Source: Candidatus Saccharibacteria bacterium UBA1050 (GTDB taxonomy: Bacteria; Patescibacteriota; Saccharimonadia; Saccharimonadales; Saccharimonadaceae). Taken from it: 64,000 nt of DNA. The stretch is from the NCBI GenBank assembly GCA_002316545.1, contig DCDR01000002.1, forward strand, positions 24,495 to 88,494, read 5' to 3'. The notes under the pieces are model-generated. The model made no database searches and was not told where the DNA came from. It saw only the letters and a list, made by a program, of their open reading frames with translations. The translations under genes and the position numbers were made by a program. This document shows positions 51,326-61,205 of the stretch, in pieces. Each line of letters begins with the position of its first letter. Positions within the stretch are counted from its first letter, which is position 1.

Positions 51326-52690
51326 CTAACGCGAACGATTCGCAACGAGTAGCAGAGCTATACCAGGATACGCTTTCTCGTATTCGACCAGTTGGTTTAG
51401 CTCGTACTTATTCAGCTTTGATGAAAATTCTCTGGTTGAATTGACGTCCGCCAAACCATTTGGAGTATCAGAAAGAATCCCCGAGCTTAATTCTGCCGAA
51501 AACTCCTCGGAGCTAGTTCGTGAGTACATTGATGGCACTTCGGGCAAGCCAATAACGTGACGACCCACCTGCTCACCTATGGCTGTGGCTGTAACGTCTG
51601 TGGTTTGCCCACCTTCTGGAATTTGTTGAATGCCTATGCCATTTTCCTCAAATGCATGGCCAAGCTCGTGAGCAATAATTGATTCATACGATACATTCCC
51701 ATCCCCCGCCCATTGTTGCAGATACGTAGCCGCTTTAAACGCCGCACTGGAATAAGGGATGATAGTAATGCTTTTATCACCACTACTATACTCGCCGGCT
51801 TTTGTCATGCCACTGTCAGAGGATTGTACGAACGGTTCAGCCATACGAACTCGTTTTACAGCAGCCTTTTGTATAAAATCTCTCGGTAAGTTGGTAAATA
51901 CCTTAATATAGGCTTTTGCCATATCTTTTACTTCGTCTTCTTTTCCGTCAAACGATGCATCAATCTCGGCTTCAATTCCATAGAACTGTGTTATCGAACC
52001 AAGTGCGTTAACGGCCTCCTGGTTCGAATGACTTTCATCTACTCGTTGATAGGCAGCGGCCAACCTATCTGCGTCCAAGAATTGATCCGCATGCTCTTGC
52101 TTCCACGCCTCGGCCGTTTGAATGATATTATCGTAGCCATCTTTATCTGCTTCTGTAAATAAGTCGATGACGGTTTGACGCGCCGCATTATGTTTAGCAG
52201 CTTTACTTTCTGCATCGTTAATCATTTTTGCTTGGGCACTTTGTGAGTAGTCACTAAAGCCTATGCCATCGACGGTACCCTCTGTATCGATATAGTCGGT
52301 ATACGTTTGAGAAGCTACGTCAGCTGCAACGACATCTCCAGCATCCTTAAACGGATCCATCGCCATATCTATAAAGCCACCCCCTTTTATAGTGCTTGCA
52401 AGCGCTACTGTCGCTAGCGCCATTTTGTATCGGCGTTTCCATTTATGTATTTTTTCTCCGCGAACCCACCGCTTTCTCGCCTCAATCCGTTCACGCTCTT
52501 CCGCCTCTCGCTGTGGTCGCATTGCTTCATTCTGGGCGCGTATCCGGGCAATACCTTCTTCCATCGTCTCAAATTCTAAAGGTACCTCAACATCAGTGCG
52601 ATGCTCTGGTCGCATGTTTAGCGCAGCTTCAATATCTCTCACGTCTTGTTCTTGAGAAGGATACTCAAACTTTGGGTAATTTTCTGTCAT
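51326..52690 (-). CDS. zincin-type metallopeptidase with N-terminal TM
   Basis: This 454-aa protein has a charged N-terminus (about 85 residues, helical), a weak hydrophobic segment near residues 88-106 ([14 protein letters not shown]), a helical middle and a C-terminal domain with HELGH in the [16 protein letters not shown] segment near residue 340. A downstream [11 protein letters not shown] segment could supply the third zinc ligand. HExxH plus Glu is the gluzincin pattern. Its target is unknown; extracytoplasmic location is likely but not certain. It ends 4 nt before the GC-rich terminator. Confidence 0.65.
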   Translation of the reverse strand: MTENYPKFEYPSQEQDVRDIEAALNMRPEHRTDVEVPLEFETMEEGIARIRAQNEAMRPQREAEERERIEARKRWVRGEKIHKWKRRYKMALATVALASTIKGGGFIDMAMDPFKDAGDVVAADVASQTYTDYIDTEGTVDGIGFSDYSQSAQAKMINDAESKAAKHNAARQTVIDLFTEADKDGYDNIIQTAEAWKQEHADQFLDADRLAAAYQRVDESHSNQEAVNALGSITQFYGIEAEIDASFDGKEDEVKDMAKAYIKVFTNLPRDFIQKAAVKRVRMAEPFVQSSDSGMTKAGEYSSGDKSITIIPYSSAAFKAATYLQQWAGDGNVSYESIIAHELGHAFEENGIGIQQIPEGGQTTDVTATAIGEQVGRHVIGLPEVPSMYSRTSSEEFSAELSSGILSDTPNGLADVNSTREFSSKLNKYELNQLVEYEKAYPGIALLLVANRSR

Positions 52691-52734
52691 GTTTGTGTTG
52701 GATTACGTTTCCTATTCAGTCTACCACCACCCCT

Positions 52735-52763
52735 TTGACAAATCTAGCCAAAACAGATACAAT
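52735..52763 (+). promoter_or_regulatory. promoter of rpmE
   Basis: TTGACA (52735-52740), a 17-base spacer and TACAAT (52758-52763) lie nine bases before ATG 52773. No Shine-Dalgarno is present. Confidence 0.8.
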
Positions 52764-52772
52764 TGTTCAGAT

Positions 52773-53099
52773 ATGAAAAGCAGTATACATCCAACCAACT
52801 ACCGCCCTGTCGTATTTAGCGACGATCAGGCGAAGTTTGCGTTCCTAACGCAAAGCACTGCGCAAACAGATGAGGAGATTAAATGGGAAGATGGCAACAC
52901 CTACCCACTAATCAAGGTTCACATCTCGAGCGCGTCTCACCCGTTCTTTACTGGTGAAGAAAAAATCATCGACACCGAAGGTCGTGTTGATCGCTTCGCA
53001 GCTCGTCAAAAAGCCGCCGAAGAACGCCGTAAGGCTTTGGCAAACAAGGCCAAGAAAAAATCAGCTCAAGCAGCTAAAAAAGCTACCGCTGATAAATAG
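52773..53099 (+). CDS. rpmE2: 50S ribosomal protein L31 (type B-like)
   Basis: This 108-aa protein matches L31: [15 protein letters not shown], then the [34 protein letters not shown] signature. The CxxC zinc ligands of type A L31 are absent, which indicates the zinc-independent type B form. The C-terminal tail is Lys/Ala-rich. The frame is open 28 codons upstream, but the promoter sets the start at 52773. Confidence 0.93.
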   Translation: MKSSIHPTNYRPVVFSDDQAKFAFLTQSTAQTDEEIKWEDGNTYPLIKVHISSASHPFFTGEEKIIDTEGRVDRFAARQKAAEERRKALANKAKKKSAQAAKKATADK

Positions 53100-53108
53100 C
53101 TACAAATT

Positions 53109-53140
53109 AAAAAGAGACTGCGGTATTGTAGTCTCTTTTT
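53109..53140 (+). terminator. intrinsic terminator after rpmE
   Basis: An 11-bp stem (aaaaagagact and its complement) surrounds a 10-base loop, and the 3' arm ends in a T run on the plus strand. Confidence 0.85.
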
Positions 53141-53161
53141 ATATGTAATAATGAGAACATC

Positions 53162-53611
53162 ATGACAGCCCCAAATGTACCAGCAAAATACAATTCATCA
53201 GTCGTTCAGCAAACGGCAGGCTTGGCCTTGCTCCTCCTGTGCATTGCGACAGTATATGTCAACATACAGGGCTCAGTTTACATTGATAATGGCCTTTTAC
53301 TACCTTCCCTTGAGGTATTGGGTGGACTATTGCTCCTGGTGCTCAGCGCGATGTCTGCACATAAGGCTCAAGCAATCCCTGCCTTCAACAAAAATCTCAT
53401 GAAACTAAATGTGGTCATCGCTGTTATTTTGCTTGGTGGTACTGGCTTTCTGTTTTTCTTTGGACTGGTGTTTGCACTTGCGATGGGTGGAGGCGCCACA
53501 TCGTCTTCAGAGATCTCCATTGCGGGACTACCATTCGTTGCAATATTATTAGGCATACTAGCTGTTGTGGTGATCGCTCAGGGTAATCACTGGAGGAAGT
53601 TACAAAAGTAA
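53162..53611 (+). CDS. four-TM membrane protein
   Basis: This 149-aa protein has about four TM helices (near residues 18-36, 42-60, 77-101 and 116-136) and short charged ends. It was not recognised. It overlaps the prfA start by one base and so is probably co-transcribed with it. A TAATAA sequence lies ten bases before the ATG. Confidence 0.6.
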   Translation: MTAPNVPAKYNSSVVQQTAGLALLLLCIATVYVNIQGSVYIDNGLLLPSLEVLGGLLLLVLSAMSAHKAQAIPAFNKNLMKLNVVIAVILLGGTGFLFFFGLVFALAMGGGATSSSEISIAGLPFVAILLGILAVVVIAQGNHWRKLQK

Positions 53612-54681
53612 TGGCAACGATAAACTTGAACATCGATGATTTAAAAGCCGAGCAGTCTGATCTAACGGCATTTTTGTCACGTCCCGATGCATTTTCAGAC
53701 CCTGATTTTGCCAAAAAGAACCGACGTTTGACCGAACTGGAGGAGCTGATTACCTCAGGTGAGCGACAAGTTGCACTTGAAAAACAGATAGCCGAAGCCA
53801 AAGAGCTTTCTGGTGGTGGTGACGAACTAGCTGACTTAGCAAAGGAAGAGCTGCCACAGCTTGAGGCAGAGCTTGATGCATTGAACGAAAAACTCTTCGT
53901 GCTACTCACGCCCAAAGACCCCAACGATGAAAAAAACGTGATTATAGAAATACGCGCAGGAGCTGGTGGTGACGAAGCTTCGCTATTTGCTGCCGAGCTC
54001 TACCGTATGTACCTTCGGTGGTGTGAAGCACACAGCTTCAAAACCGAGCTTATGAGTGAAAGCGCCAACGATACCGGTGGTTATAAAGAAGTCATTTTTG
54101 AAGTACATGGCGATATGCCCTATTCGTTCCTCAAATTCGAAAGCGGTGTGCACCGAGTACAACGTGTGCCCGCTACCGAGAGCCAGGGTCGTATTCACAC
54201 CAGTACGGTGACTGTGGCGGTGCTTCCCGAAGCTGAAGAGGCAGATATTGAAATAAACCAAAATGACCTCAAGGTAGATGTATACCGCGCTGGTGGTCAC
54301 GGCGGTCAGAGTGTTAATACCACCGACAGCGCTGTTCGTATTACTCACTTGCCTACCGGCCTGGTCGTTACCAATCAAGATGAAAAATCGCAGATAAAGA
54401 ATAAAGACAAGGCAATGAGCGTGCTTCGCTCTCGCTTGCTACAAATGAAGGTAGACGAAGAAAATGCCAAACTGACGGCCGAGCGTCGTGCGCTTATCGG
54501 CTCTGGCGATCGCTCTGAAAAGATTCGTACCTATAATTTCCCTCAAGATCGTATTACCGATCACCGCATTGGCTATTCACGCTCAGGCATACCCCAAGCC
54601 ATGAACGGCGATATCGATGATCTTATTGAGAAGCTTCAAGCTTACGAGCGTGAGCTAAAAGCCCAAAACGCTGAGAACTAA
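53611..54681 (+). CDS. prfA: peptide chain release factor 1
   Basis: This 356-aa RF1 recognises UAA and UAG. The tripeptide anticodon motif PAT is in [19 protein letters not shown] and the catalytic GGQ is in [20 protein letters not shown]. It starts one base inside the upstream membrane-protein gene and has a GGAGG Shine-Dalgarno. Its modifying enzyme prmC is 0.5 kb downstream. Confidence 0.95.
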   Translation: MATINLNIDDLKAEQSDLTAFLSRPDAFSDPDFAKKNRRLTELEELITSGERQVALEKQIAEAKELSGGGDELADLAKEELPQLEAELDALNEKLFVLLTPKDPNDEKNVIIEIRAGAGGDEASLFAAELYRMYLRWCEAHSFKTELMSESANDTGGYKEVIFEVHGDMPYSFLKFESGVHRVQRVPATESQGRIHTSTVTVAVLPEAEEADIEINQNDLKVDVYRAGGHGGQSVNTTDSAVRITHLPTGLVVTNQDEKSQIKNKDKAMSVLRSRLLQMKVDEENAKLTAERRALIGSGDRSEKIRTYNFPQDRITDHRIGYSRSGIPQAMNGDIDDLIEKLQAYERELKAQNAEN

Positions 54682-54685
54682 AAGG

Positions 54686-55144
54686 CTACAAGCCTCGATA
54701 CCACGTTTCAGGGACGATTTCGCTAAATGCTTCTGCAAGTGATGTATCGCGTACAGGTCGTGGATATCGAGTATTTACCGTTTCTAAAAATGCTTCTATT
54801 TCACCCAATGGGTAGAACGAGCTAAAGTTGCCCGTGTTTGAGAAGTAATCTATTCGAACTTCAGGAATCGGAAGTACGTCTGCCGGGCTAATTCGAACAT
54901 CTCCCTCACCCACTTCGTCGTAAAGTCCTGCCTCTAGCAAGTCAATGGCGAATACCCAGGTCGTCTCTCCACCTTGAACCATATGTGTTAAATGTAGCGC
55001 ACAGGGGTCATCGGGCGAATAGCGAAATGATACGTCGTGAAAAGCGCGATATCCTTCAGAGGTATAACTTGCAGCATGAAACAACCGTTCGACATTCGGC
55101 ACGGGCGTCGGCAAATCCCCACCTCGGTGTGGTATTTCACTCAT
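54686..55144 (-). CDS. SsgA-like protein (SALP family)
   Basis: This 152-aa protein matches the SsgA/SsgB family of actinobacterial division regulators. The pattern includes YSPDDPCALHLTH (family: Y..DPYAV...F), the GGETTWVFAIDLLEAGL segment (family: V.W.FARDLL..GL) and GEGDVRISP (family: G.GDVR..P), then LGEIEAFLETV where SsgB has a similar FL..T segment. SsgB positions FtsZ at sporulation septa in Streptomyces. Length and order fit the family. The gene is short of AT/GC anomalies, so any transfer is old. It lies between prfA and prmC. Confidence 0.78.
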   Translation of the reverse strand: MSEIPHRGGDLPTPVPNVERLFHAASYTSEGYRAFHDVSFRYSPDDPCALHLTHMVQGGETTWVFAIDLLEAGLYDEVGEGDVRISPADVLPIPEVRIDYFSNTGNFSSFYPLGEIEAFLETVNTRYPRPVRDTSLAEAFSEIVPETWYRGL

Positions 55145-55152
55145 GTATGAGC

Positions 55153-55158
55153 ACTATA
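55153..55158 (-). promoter_or_regulatory. -10 box TATAGT of the SsgA-like gene
   Basis: TATAGT on the minus strand lies eight bases before ATG 55144. It has the native leaderless layout. Confidence 0.55.
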
Positions 55159-55198
55159 CACGTTCTTGCTATTTCTTTCAATGTAGTATGCTATATGT

Positions 55199-56026
55199 AT
55201 GACTATCCTCGAGTGGCTAAAAGCTGCAACCAACGAACTTGCCGATGCGATGTTTACTTCTCCACGCCTCGATGCCGAAATAATACTTGCCCACACTATT
55301 AAACATCCCCGCACGTACCTACACGCACATGGCGATGAATCCATCGACGAACGACATGAAGAAATTGCCAACGCTCGCTTAGAACTGCGAAAAGATCACG
55401 TGCCAATAGCCTACATTATTGGTCATAAAGAGTTTTATGGCAGGCGATTTTTTGTTTCACCAGCCGTATTGATTCCCCGACCCGAAACCGAGCAAATTAT
55501 AGAAATGCTCAAAGCACTTATGCCGTCCACCGAGCCACTCGGCGATATCGCATCGAAGCGACTTGTCGATGTTGGAACTGGTAGTGGTTGTGTAGGTATT
55601 ACCGCCAAACTTGAATTCCCGGAACTTTCAGTAAGTTTACTCGACTCGAGCCGTCACGCTCTCACGATAGCCGAAAAAAATGTACGCAACTTTGCCGTTG
55701 AAGCAGAAACAATCGTTTCGGACTTACTCGCCTCATACCCATACTCACCAGATATGGTGCTCGCTAATTTGCCGTATGTCGACGAATCGTGGGAACGTTC
55801 TCCTGAGCTAGCGCACGAGCCAGCTGAAGCTCTTTTCGCGTCCAATAACGGCCTTGCGTTGATATATCGATGTATCGAACAATGTCAGACGCGGTTAACA
55901 CCAGGAGGTCTACTACTCATTGAGGCGGATACACGACAACTCGACGCTATTGCTACCTATGCAAACCAGCACGACTTTAAAGAAGTTGCTCGCGACAGTT
56001 TTACGATTGGATTAAGCAAGCGCTAG
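55199..56026 (+). CDS. prmC: release factor glutamine methyltransferase PrmC
   Basis: This 275-aa enzyme methylates the Gln of the GGQ motif in RF1 and RF2. The helical N-terminal domain is followed by VDVGTGSGCVGITAKLEFPE (SAM motif I) and the catalytic motif VLANLPYVDE (NxPY, here NLPY). Its ATG has a TATGCT box six bases before it. It converges with htrA, overlapping by 4 nt. Confidence 0.93.
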   Translation: MTILEWLKAATNELADAMFTSPRLDAEIILAHTIKHPRTYLHAHGDESIDERHEEIANARLELRKDHVPIAYIIGHKEFYGRRFFVSPAVLIPRPETEQIIEMLKALMPSTEPLGDIASKRLVDVGTGSGCVGITAKLEFPELSVSLLDSSRHALTIAEKNVRNFAVEAETIVSDLLASYPYSPDMVLANLPYVDESWERSPELAHEPAEALFASNNGLALIYRCIEQCQTRLTPGGLLLIEADTRQLDAIATYANQHDFKEVARDSFTIGLSKR

Positions 56027-57195
56027 TTGTCGGTGTAAACACCAAGTGTTACATCAAACGTTTGTTGCTTACCCTTGCGTAGTACTGTCACCTTCACGGT
56101 ATCACCAGGTCGATGCTCTGACACTAATGTCGATACGCTAGCTACCTCACCCACTTTATAGCCATTGAATGCCACAATGATATCGCCATCTTTTATGCCC
56201 GCTTTGTCGGCTGGACCATTTTTCAATACACTACTGCCCTTATCGGCGGTAATATAATCACCCTTGCTCACTGGCAGCTTATATTCTGCTTTAACTTCAG
56301 GCGTAATCGAAACGTATTGTACGCCTAAGATTGCGCGCTTCAGTCCTTTACCTGCAATCAGATTCTCCAACATGCCCTTTGTCGCGCTAATCGGAATCGC
56401 GAAACCAATACTTTGAGCATCTTGAGCAATAGCGGTATTAATGCCAATCACTTGTCCCTCTAAGTTAAGCAACGGGCCGCCCGAATTTCCAGAGTTAATT
56501 GCTGCGTCGGTTTGTAGCAAGTCGGTCAAACTTTCAGCAGATGTTCCATCTCCGCTCGTACTAGCGGTTACTGGCCTACCTGTACCGGATATAATGCCAC
56601 TTGTCACAGTGTTTTTAAATTGTCCTAACGCGTTACCAATTGCTACCACGCTCTGACCTATTCGCACCGTCTTGGAATCACCAAGCGTGACAGCTGGCAG
56701 ATTCGAGACGCCGTGAATTTTCAAAAACGCTACGTCGTTTAGCGGGTCACTCCCCAGCACATCGACGTCTTCGTAAATCTTGCCACTGCTGAGTACCACC
56801 GTTACACTATCGGCTCCTTCAACAACGTGTTTATTGGTTAAAATATAGCCATTTTTACTGACAATCATACCGGTGCCTGCGCCTTGTTGTTCAACCGTCT
56901 GATTAAAGAACGGTGACAGCTGCTCGCTAGAAGTCACGATCGAAACAACACTCGGCGAAACCTTTTTAGCAACGCTTGATATCGACTCTTCACTCTCGGT
57001 CACTATTTTGTTGCCGTCTTCTTTGGCAGTCAGCAGTTGGTCACCCACACTAAAGGTGTCTAGGTAGCCTTCGGCCCAGCTGCCTAGGAAGCCTGCCATA
57101 AACGCCACGACTATCAACGACACAGTGCGCATTGTCGTGCGACGTTGTTTCGGAGTTACAGATACTATTTCGGTTTTGTTGTCTTGTTGTTCCAT
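56023..57195 (-). CDS. htrA: HtrA/DegP-like serine protease with PDZ
   Basis: This 390-aa membrane-anchored protease has a TM helix at about residues 23-42, a trypsin-like domain with catalytic triad His123 (LTNKHVV), Asp154 (NDVAFL) and Ser238 (GNSGGPLL), and one PDZ domain (LKNGPADKAGIKDGDIIVAFNGYKVG). It degrades misfolded exported proteins. An AGGGAGGGA Shine-Dalgarno precedes the ATG, with TATAGT 14 bases before it. Confidence 0.94.
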   Translation of the reverse strand: MEQQDNKTEIVSVTPKQRRTTMRTVSLIVVAFMAGFLGSWAEGYLDTFSVGDQLLTAKEDGNKIVTESEESISSVAKKVSPSVVSIVTSSEQLSPFFNQTVEQQGAGTGMIVSKNGYILTNKHVVEGADSVTVVLSSGKIYEDVDVLGSDPLNDVAFLKIHGVSNLPAVTLGDSKTVRIGQSVVAIGNALGQFKNTVTSGIISGTGRPVTASTSGDGTSAESLTDLLQTDAAINSGNSGGPLLNLEGQVIGINTAIAQDAQSIGFAIPISATKGMLENLIAGKGLKRAILGVQYVSITPEVKAEYKLPVSKGDYITADKGSSVLKNGPADKAGIKDGDIIVAFNGYKVGEVASVSTLVSEHRPGDTVKVTVLRKGKQQTFDVTLGVYTDN

Positions 57196-57232
57196 ATCCC
57201 TCCCTTTGTACTATAGATTTCTGAGTATTAGC

Positions 57233-58000
57233 TTAAATTGTTTGTGCGCCACCAAATATAAATACGACGACTGCAATGATACTCACTCCTAATAAAACAG
57301 GTAGTAGTATCTCGTTCATTTGAATTTTGCCGTCATTTTTATAGCCGCTGTAGGCACGTTCAGCGATTAAACTTAGGGCCACAATTACAATTGTTGATTG
57401 TGATAGCATCAGCGAACCTGGTAAGTCATAGCCAATGCTCCAGTGGTACATAAGCCACGACAGCTCCGCTACCACAAATCCCCAAGCCAGGCTCAAAAAG
57501 TTTATATGCGTCTCGTGCTCGGTACTTAAAAAATGTCGTGTCGCACTGTAGCCTACAACCCACGCCATTAGCACAACCACCGAGGAAGGCCAACCAAAAC
57601 TCACTTGTGAGATTGCGGCCAAGCCCATTGTGAGGCCAATAGCTGCTTGCAATGTAATATAACGCTGGCTTGAGCGCGGCTTGATAAATAGTAACCACAC
57701 GATATATAGGATTGTCAGGATTATTTGAGTAGCGAGTGACCCTGTCGCAGCATATAAGAACACCACTAAGCTTGCGCCCACAATCGCGTCAATAAGATTT
57801 GCTCGAATATTTGCGAGCCAATAACGGCTACGAACCGCGAACACACGCCATTTGCTCAGTAGTACTAGGCCAAATGCTGGCCATGGCGTGGCTACAACCA
57901 ACACTACCACCAGCAGTGCCACTGCAAGCGCAATGTTCAATACAATGTAGAGACCTTCACTTACCAAAGACCGTCGACGAGCTGTTTTCAGTAACTCCAT
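57233..58000 (-). CDS. multi-pass membrane protein
   Basis: This 255-aa protein has about eight hydrophobic helices, a charged N-terminus and a C-terminus ending in GGAQTI. It was not recognised. A TACAAT box lies ten bases before the ATG. It ends 37 nt before htrA on the same strand. Confidence 0.6.
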   Translation of the reverse strand: MELLKTARRRSLVSEGLYIVLNIALAVALLVVVLVVATPWPAFGLVLLSKWRVFAVRSRYWLANIRANLIDAIVGASLVVFLYAATGSLATQIILTILYIVWLLFIKPRSSQRYITLQAAIGLTMGLAAISQVSFGWPSSVVVLMAWVVGYSATRHFLSTEHETHINFLSLAWGFVVAELSWLMYHWSIGYDLPGSLMLSQSTIVIVALSLIAERAYSGYKNDGKIQMNEILLPVLLGVSIIAVVVFIFGGAQTI

Positions 58001-58010
58001 AACTATCTCT

Positions 58011-58016
58011 ATTGTA
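58011..58016 (-). promoter_or_regulatory. -10 box TACAAT of the 255-aa membrane protein gene
   Basis: TACAAT on the minus strand lies ten bases before ATG 58000, just after the LCP gene stop. No Shine-Dalgarno is present. Confidence 0.5.
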
Positions 58017-58018
58017 CA

Positions 58019-59635
58019 CTAGTTGCCGCTACTAGATGGTACCTTACCGATAATCACAACAAAGTCGGTACCCGCTGCTACAACTACAGGAAGCTTCGAT
58101 GTTTTTACTGTTACATCGTAGCGTTTTGCGAGTGCTTTTTTAGTTCCTGGCTTATCTTTACTTACAGCATACACAGCATAATCACCGTAGTTACCGGCTG
58201 GTGCATTACCTGTTGTGGTTACAATATAACCTTTATCCTCTAACAAGTCAGCTTCTTCTTGAGCGACACCCGCCTGCGCCGTTGCGTTGAGCACTACTAC
58301 ATTCGCTGCTTCACGTACCACAGCACTGCTACTGAGTTGTTTCTTTACATAAGCTTGGATTTGCCCGAATTCGTAAATACCCGCGCTTGGCACTAGCACG
58401 CTCGCTCCGCCAATATTTGTACCGGTTACTAGCACGTTTTCTTCGCTGTTAAGGCTGAGTGACGTTATCTCTTTCGCATCTACCTCACGACCTAGTTTCA
58501 TTAGCGTCTGAATTTCAGAGGTTTGGAAATTGGTTCGAAGGTTTTTGCCCATCGCGTCGATAAGCGCCGTTACCTTACCAACATTGGTCAAAGTGCCCGC
58601 ACTTGCCGCTCGTTCCTTTAGCGCTACCAGAATTTTTTGTTGGTACTTTTCACGATCGAAGTTGGCACCCGCCAAACCATAGGTGTTGCCAGAGGCGCCA
58701 CGCGCTCGTGCCAACGCCAAAGCGTGCTCGCCATCCATTAGTCCGGTGGGGCCGTTTTTGTACTTCACGTAGTTGCATTGATACTTACACTTCCAGTCGA
58801 AGTTGTCGTCGAAAATTCCTCGTGGGTCGTCGCTATCAATAACCACACTTACGCCACCAACAGCATTCACGGCGTCTCTCAGTACCCCGTAGTTCATGTG
58901 TACATAGTACTGCACATCAAGACCGGTTACTTCGCCAACCTTATCTTTCAAGGCATTCGCGCCCGCTTTTTCGTTTTTACCATCGGCTGAAAAACAGCTA
59001 TACACTTCATTAATACGGCCCTCATAGCCAGAGTTACAAGCTTGTCCGTATTTTACCCAGAGGTCACGTGGAATGCTCAGCAAATAAGCGTTTTTCTTGT
59101 TCTGATCAACGCTTACTAGCATAATCGAGTCACTCAGCAGTGCGCCTTCGTGGCCTGGGTCGTCCTCAGAAGTACCGAATATTACAATATTGCTACGCCC
59201 GTTTTCATCCATTTTCAGTGGCTGATTTTGGAATACATCAAATATATTTCCTTGAAATAGCTGCTGACTCGCCAAAAATGCTCGTATTCCAACATACGCA
59301 ACGATTGCTAAAAGTAGCAGAACAACGCCTAAAATAACTCGCTTTATAATGCGCTGTTTTCGAGTTGGTACCTTCTTTACACGTCGCCTAAAGAAGCGGC
59401 GGCGTTTCTTTTGTGGTTCGTCATCAATACCGTCTAACGATTCGTCGATTTCGCTGCGACTTACCGCGCCCACTGGCCGACGTATCGTTCCCGGCTCAAT
59501 TGGCCTCGCTTCACCAATCTGTGGCCGTTGCGTTTTACCTGAAGATTGCAGCGTTCCCTCGGTTGGTGTATTAGAAATATCACTCGTCGCACGACGAGGA
59601 ATAAAACCATCGACTGAGTTTCGGTTTTTTGGCAT
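58019..59635 (-). CDS. LCP family (LytR-CpsA-Psr) protein with LytR_C domain
   Basis: This 538-aa protein has a long basic cytoplasmic N-terminus (about residues 1-90), a TM helix at about residues 95-115 (VILGVVLLLLAIVAYVGI), an LCP domain (NIVIFGTSEDD..., DSIMLVSVDQNKKNAYLLSIPRDLWV) and a C-terminal LytR_C domain (VVLNATAQAGVAQEEADLLEDKGY). LCP enzymes attach teichoic acids or polysaccharides to peptidoglycan. TATAGT lies about 14 bases before the ATG. Confidence 0.92.
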   Translation of the reverse strand: MPKNRNSVDGFIPRRATSDISNTPTEGTLQSSGKTQRPQIGEARPIEPGTIRRPVGAVSRSEIDESLDGIDDEPQKKRRRFFRRRVKKVPTRKQRIIKRVILGVVLLLLAIVAYVGIRAFLASQQLFQGNIFDVFQNQPLKMDENGRSNIVIFGTSEDDPGHEGALLSDSIMLVSVDQNKKNAYLLSIPRDLWVKYGQACNSGYEGRINEVYSCFSADGKNEKAGANALKDKVGEVTGLDVQYYVHMNYGVLRDAVNAVGGVSVVIDSDDPRGIFDDNFDWKCKYQCNYVKYKNGPTGLMDGEHALALARARGASGNTYGLAGANFDREKYQQKILVALKERAASAGTLTNVGKVTALIDAMGKNLRTNFQTSEIQTLMKLGREVDAKEITSLSLNSEENVLVTGTNIGGASVLVPSAGIYEFGQIQAYVKKQLSSSAVVREAANVVVLNATAQAGVAQEEADLLEDKGYIVTTTGNAPAGNYGDYAVYAVSKDKPGTKKALAKRYDVTVKTSKLPVVVAAGTDFVVIIGKVPSSSGN

Positions 59636-59722
59636 AAATTACTCTATATACTATACCAAACTTTTGCTGAGGATGTTCTGAAAACCATAACCAGCACACT
59701 ATTCTTTGTAAAGGAAACTGTG

Positions 59723-59728
59723 TATAGT
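59723..59728 (+). promoter_or_regulatory. -10 box TATAGT of lepB
   Basis: TATAGT lies seven bases before ATG 59736. No Shine-Dalgarno is present. Confidence 0.6.
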
Positions 59729-59735
59729 AGTACTA

Positions 59736-60335
59736 ATGAATGCTAGCTTTTTCGAGCGACATCAAGGCCTTAAAGATGCCCTAGGGCTTATAGTCTTTGT
59801 TATTTGTGTGCTGATTGGCACATTATTTATCAATGCTTTTATTTTTCGCAGCTTCAATGTTGAGGGCCCTAGCATGGAAAATACCCTATTCACAGGTGAT
59901 AGGCTCATCGTCAGCCGACTTCCGGTTACCTGGGCGCAGCTACAGAACAAGCAATACAAGCCCGAACGTGGCGACGTAATTGTATTTAAGAACCCACAAT
60001 ACGTGCCAGGGCTTGGTGAAGAATACATCGTAAAACGTGTTATTGCCTTCCCGGGCGAGCATGTTGTATTGAAAAATGGCAAGTTTAAGGTGTGTGACAA
60101 TAAGAACCTGAACTGTTTTAATCCCGACGACGAAAATAATGGCGAACCGCAGCAACCTACTGATGGCAACATCGATATCGTGGTACCCGAAGGTGAGATA
60201 TTTGTATCGGGTGATCACCGCCAAGCAGGCTACTCAAAAGATTCACGAAACGGTCTTGGCACCATTCCGTACTACGACATTGTTGGTCCTGTTAGTTTAC
60301 GAATCTTCCCGTTCAACAAGATTCGACTCTTTTAG
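59736..60335 (+). CDS. lepB: signal peptidase I
   Basis: This 199-aa membrane protease removes signal peptides. One N-terminal TM (about residues 15-38) is followed by the catalytic Ser46 in GPSMENTL and the Lys100 general base in EEYIVKRVIAFPG. The SGDHRQAGYSKDSRNGLGTIP box near the C-terminus is typical. Its stop codon directly abuts the convergent parB stop. Confidence 0.95.
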   Translation: MNASFFERHQGLKDALGLIVFVICVLIGTLFINAFIFRSFNVEGPSMENTLFTGDRLIVSRLPVTWAQLQNKQYKPERGDVIVFKNPQYVPGLGEEYIVKRVIAFPGEHVVLKNGKFKVCDNKNLNCFNPDDENNGEPQQPTDGNIDIVVPEGEIFVSGDHRQAGYSKDSRNGLGTIPYYDIVGPVSLRIFPFNKIRLF

Positions 60336-61205
60336 CTAACGCTCAAGCAAGCCTTTTATACGCTCTAGTTCGTCTTGATTTCCAAACGAAATCGTAATTG
60401 TTCCGTTGCCTTTTTGTGTACCTTTAATGCGCACTGCCGTGCCCAGGTGTTTTGTAAGTGTATTACTTTCTTGTTCAAATACCATTCGTTCTGTTGGTGG
60501 CTTTTTGGCGGTCGCTGGTTTTTCATCTCGCATTGCTTGCTCGATTTTACGCGCGCTCCAGCCTTCACGAATTATTTGAGGTAACAAAGCGTCTACATCA
60601 GCGCTTGTTAAACCTATAAGTGGCCTCGCCTGGCCTTCACTCAGTTCACCCTTTGCCACCGCTTGCTTAGCGGCGTCGGGCAATTTCAGTAGTCGCAGTG
60701 TGTTGCTAATAGCACTCACCGACTTGCCGCCGACACGCATGCCAATTTCTTCAAGCGTTAGGTTAAATTGCACTCGTAGCTTTTCGTAAGCTGTGGCTGT
60801 TTCTAGCGGGTTAAGGTCTCGTCGTTGAATGTTTTCAATCAGCGAGAGCTCCAGCTTATGCTGAGCACTGAGGGTTCGCACCAGTGCCGGAATACTTGTC
60901 TTACCTGCTGCTTGGCTCGCACGAAAACGTCGCTCACCAGCAACTATTTGGTATTTACCCTTGTGAGGAATAACCACGATTGGCTGCAGCACACCATGCG
61001 CTAGTACCGAGGCCGTTAGCTCAGCCAAACTTTCTTCATCAAAATGATGCCTTGGCTGGTCTGGATCGGGAATGATTTCGCTTAATTTAATCGTGCGCAG
61101 GTCGCTTACCTGCTCATCTGCTGCAGCCGTTGGGTCAAACGATTCGTCCAACAAATCACTCGGTATTAGTGACTCGAAGCTACGTCCTAAGCCCTTTTTT
61201 GCCAT
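60336..61205 (-). CDS. parB: chromosome partitioning protein ParB
   Basis: This 289-aa protein has the ParB N-terminal CTPase domain (IIPDPDQPRHHFDEESLAELTASV, then the YQIVAGERRFRASQAAG motif), a helix-turn-helix DNA-binding region (LEEIGMRVGGKSVSAISNTLRLLKLPD) and a C-terminal dimerisation domain. It loads at parS sites. No perfect parS was found in the window. It overlaps parA by one base. Confidence 0.93.
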   Translation of the reverse strand: MAKKGLGRSFESLIPSDLLDESFDPTAAADEQVSDLRTIKLSEIIPDPDQPRHHFDEESLAELTASVLAHGVLQPIVVIPHKGKYQIVAGERRFRASQAAGKTSIPALVRTLSAQHKLELSLIENIQRRDLNPLETATAYEKLRVQFNLTLEEIGMRVGGKSVSAISNTLRLLKLPDAAKQAVAKGELSEGQARPLIGLTSADVDALLPQIIREGWSARKIEQAMRDEKPATAKKPPTERMVFEQESNTLTKHLGTAVRIKGTQKGNGTITISFGNQDELERIKGLLER

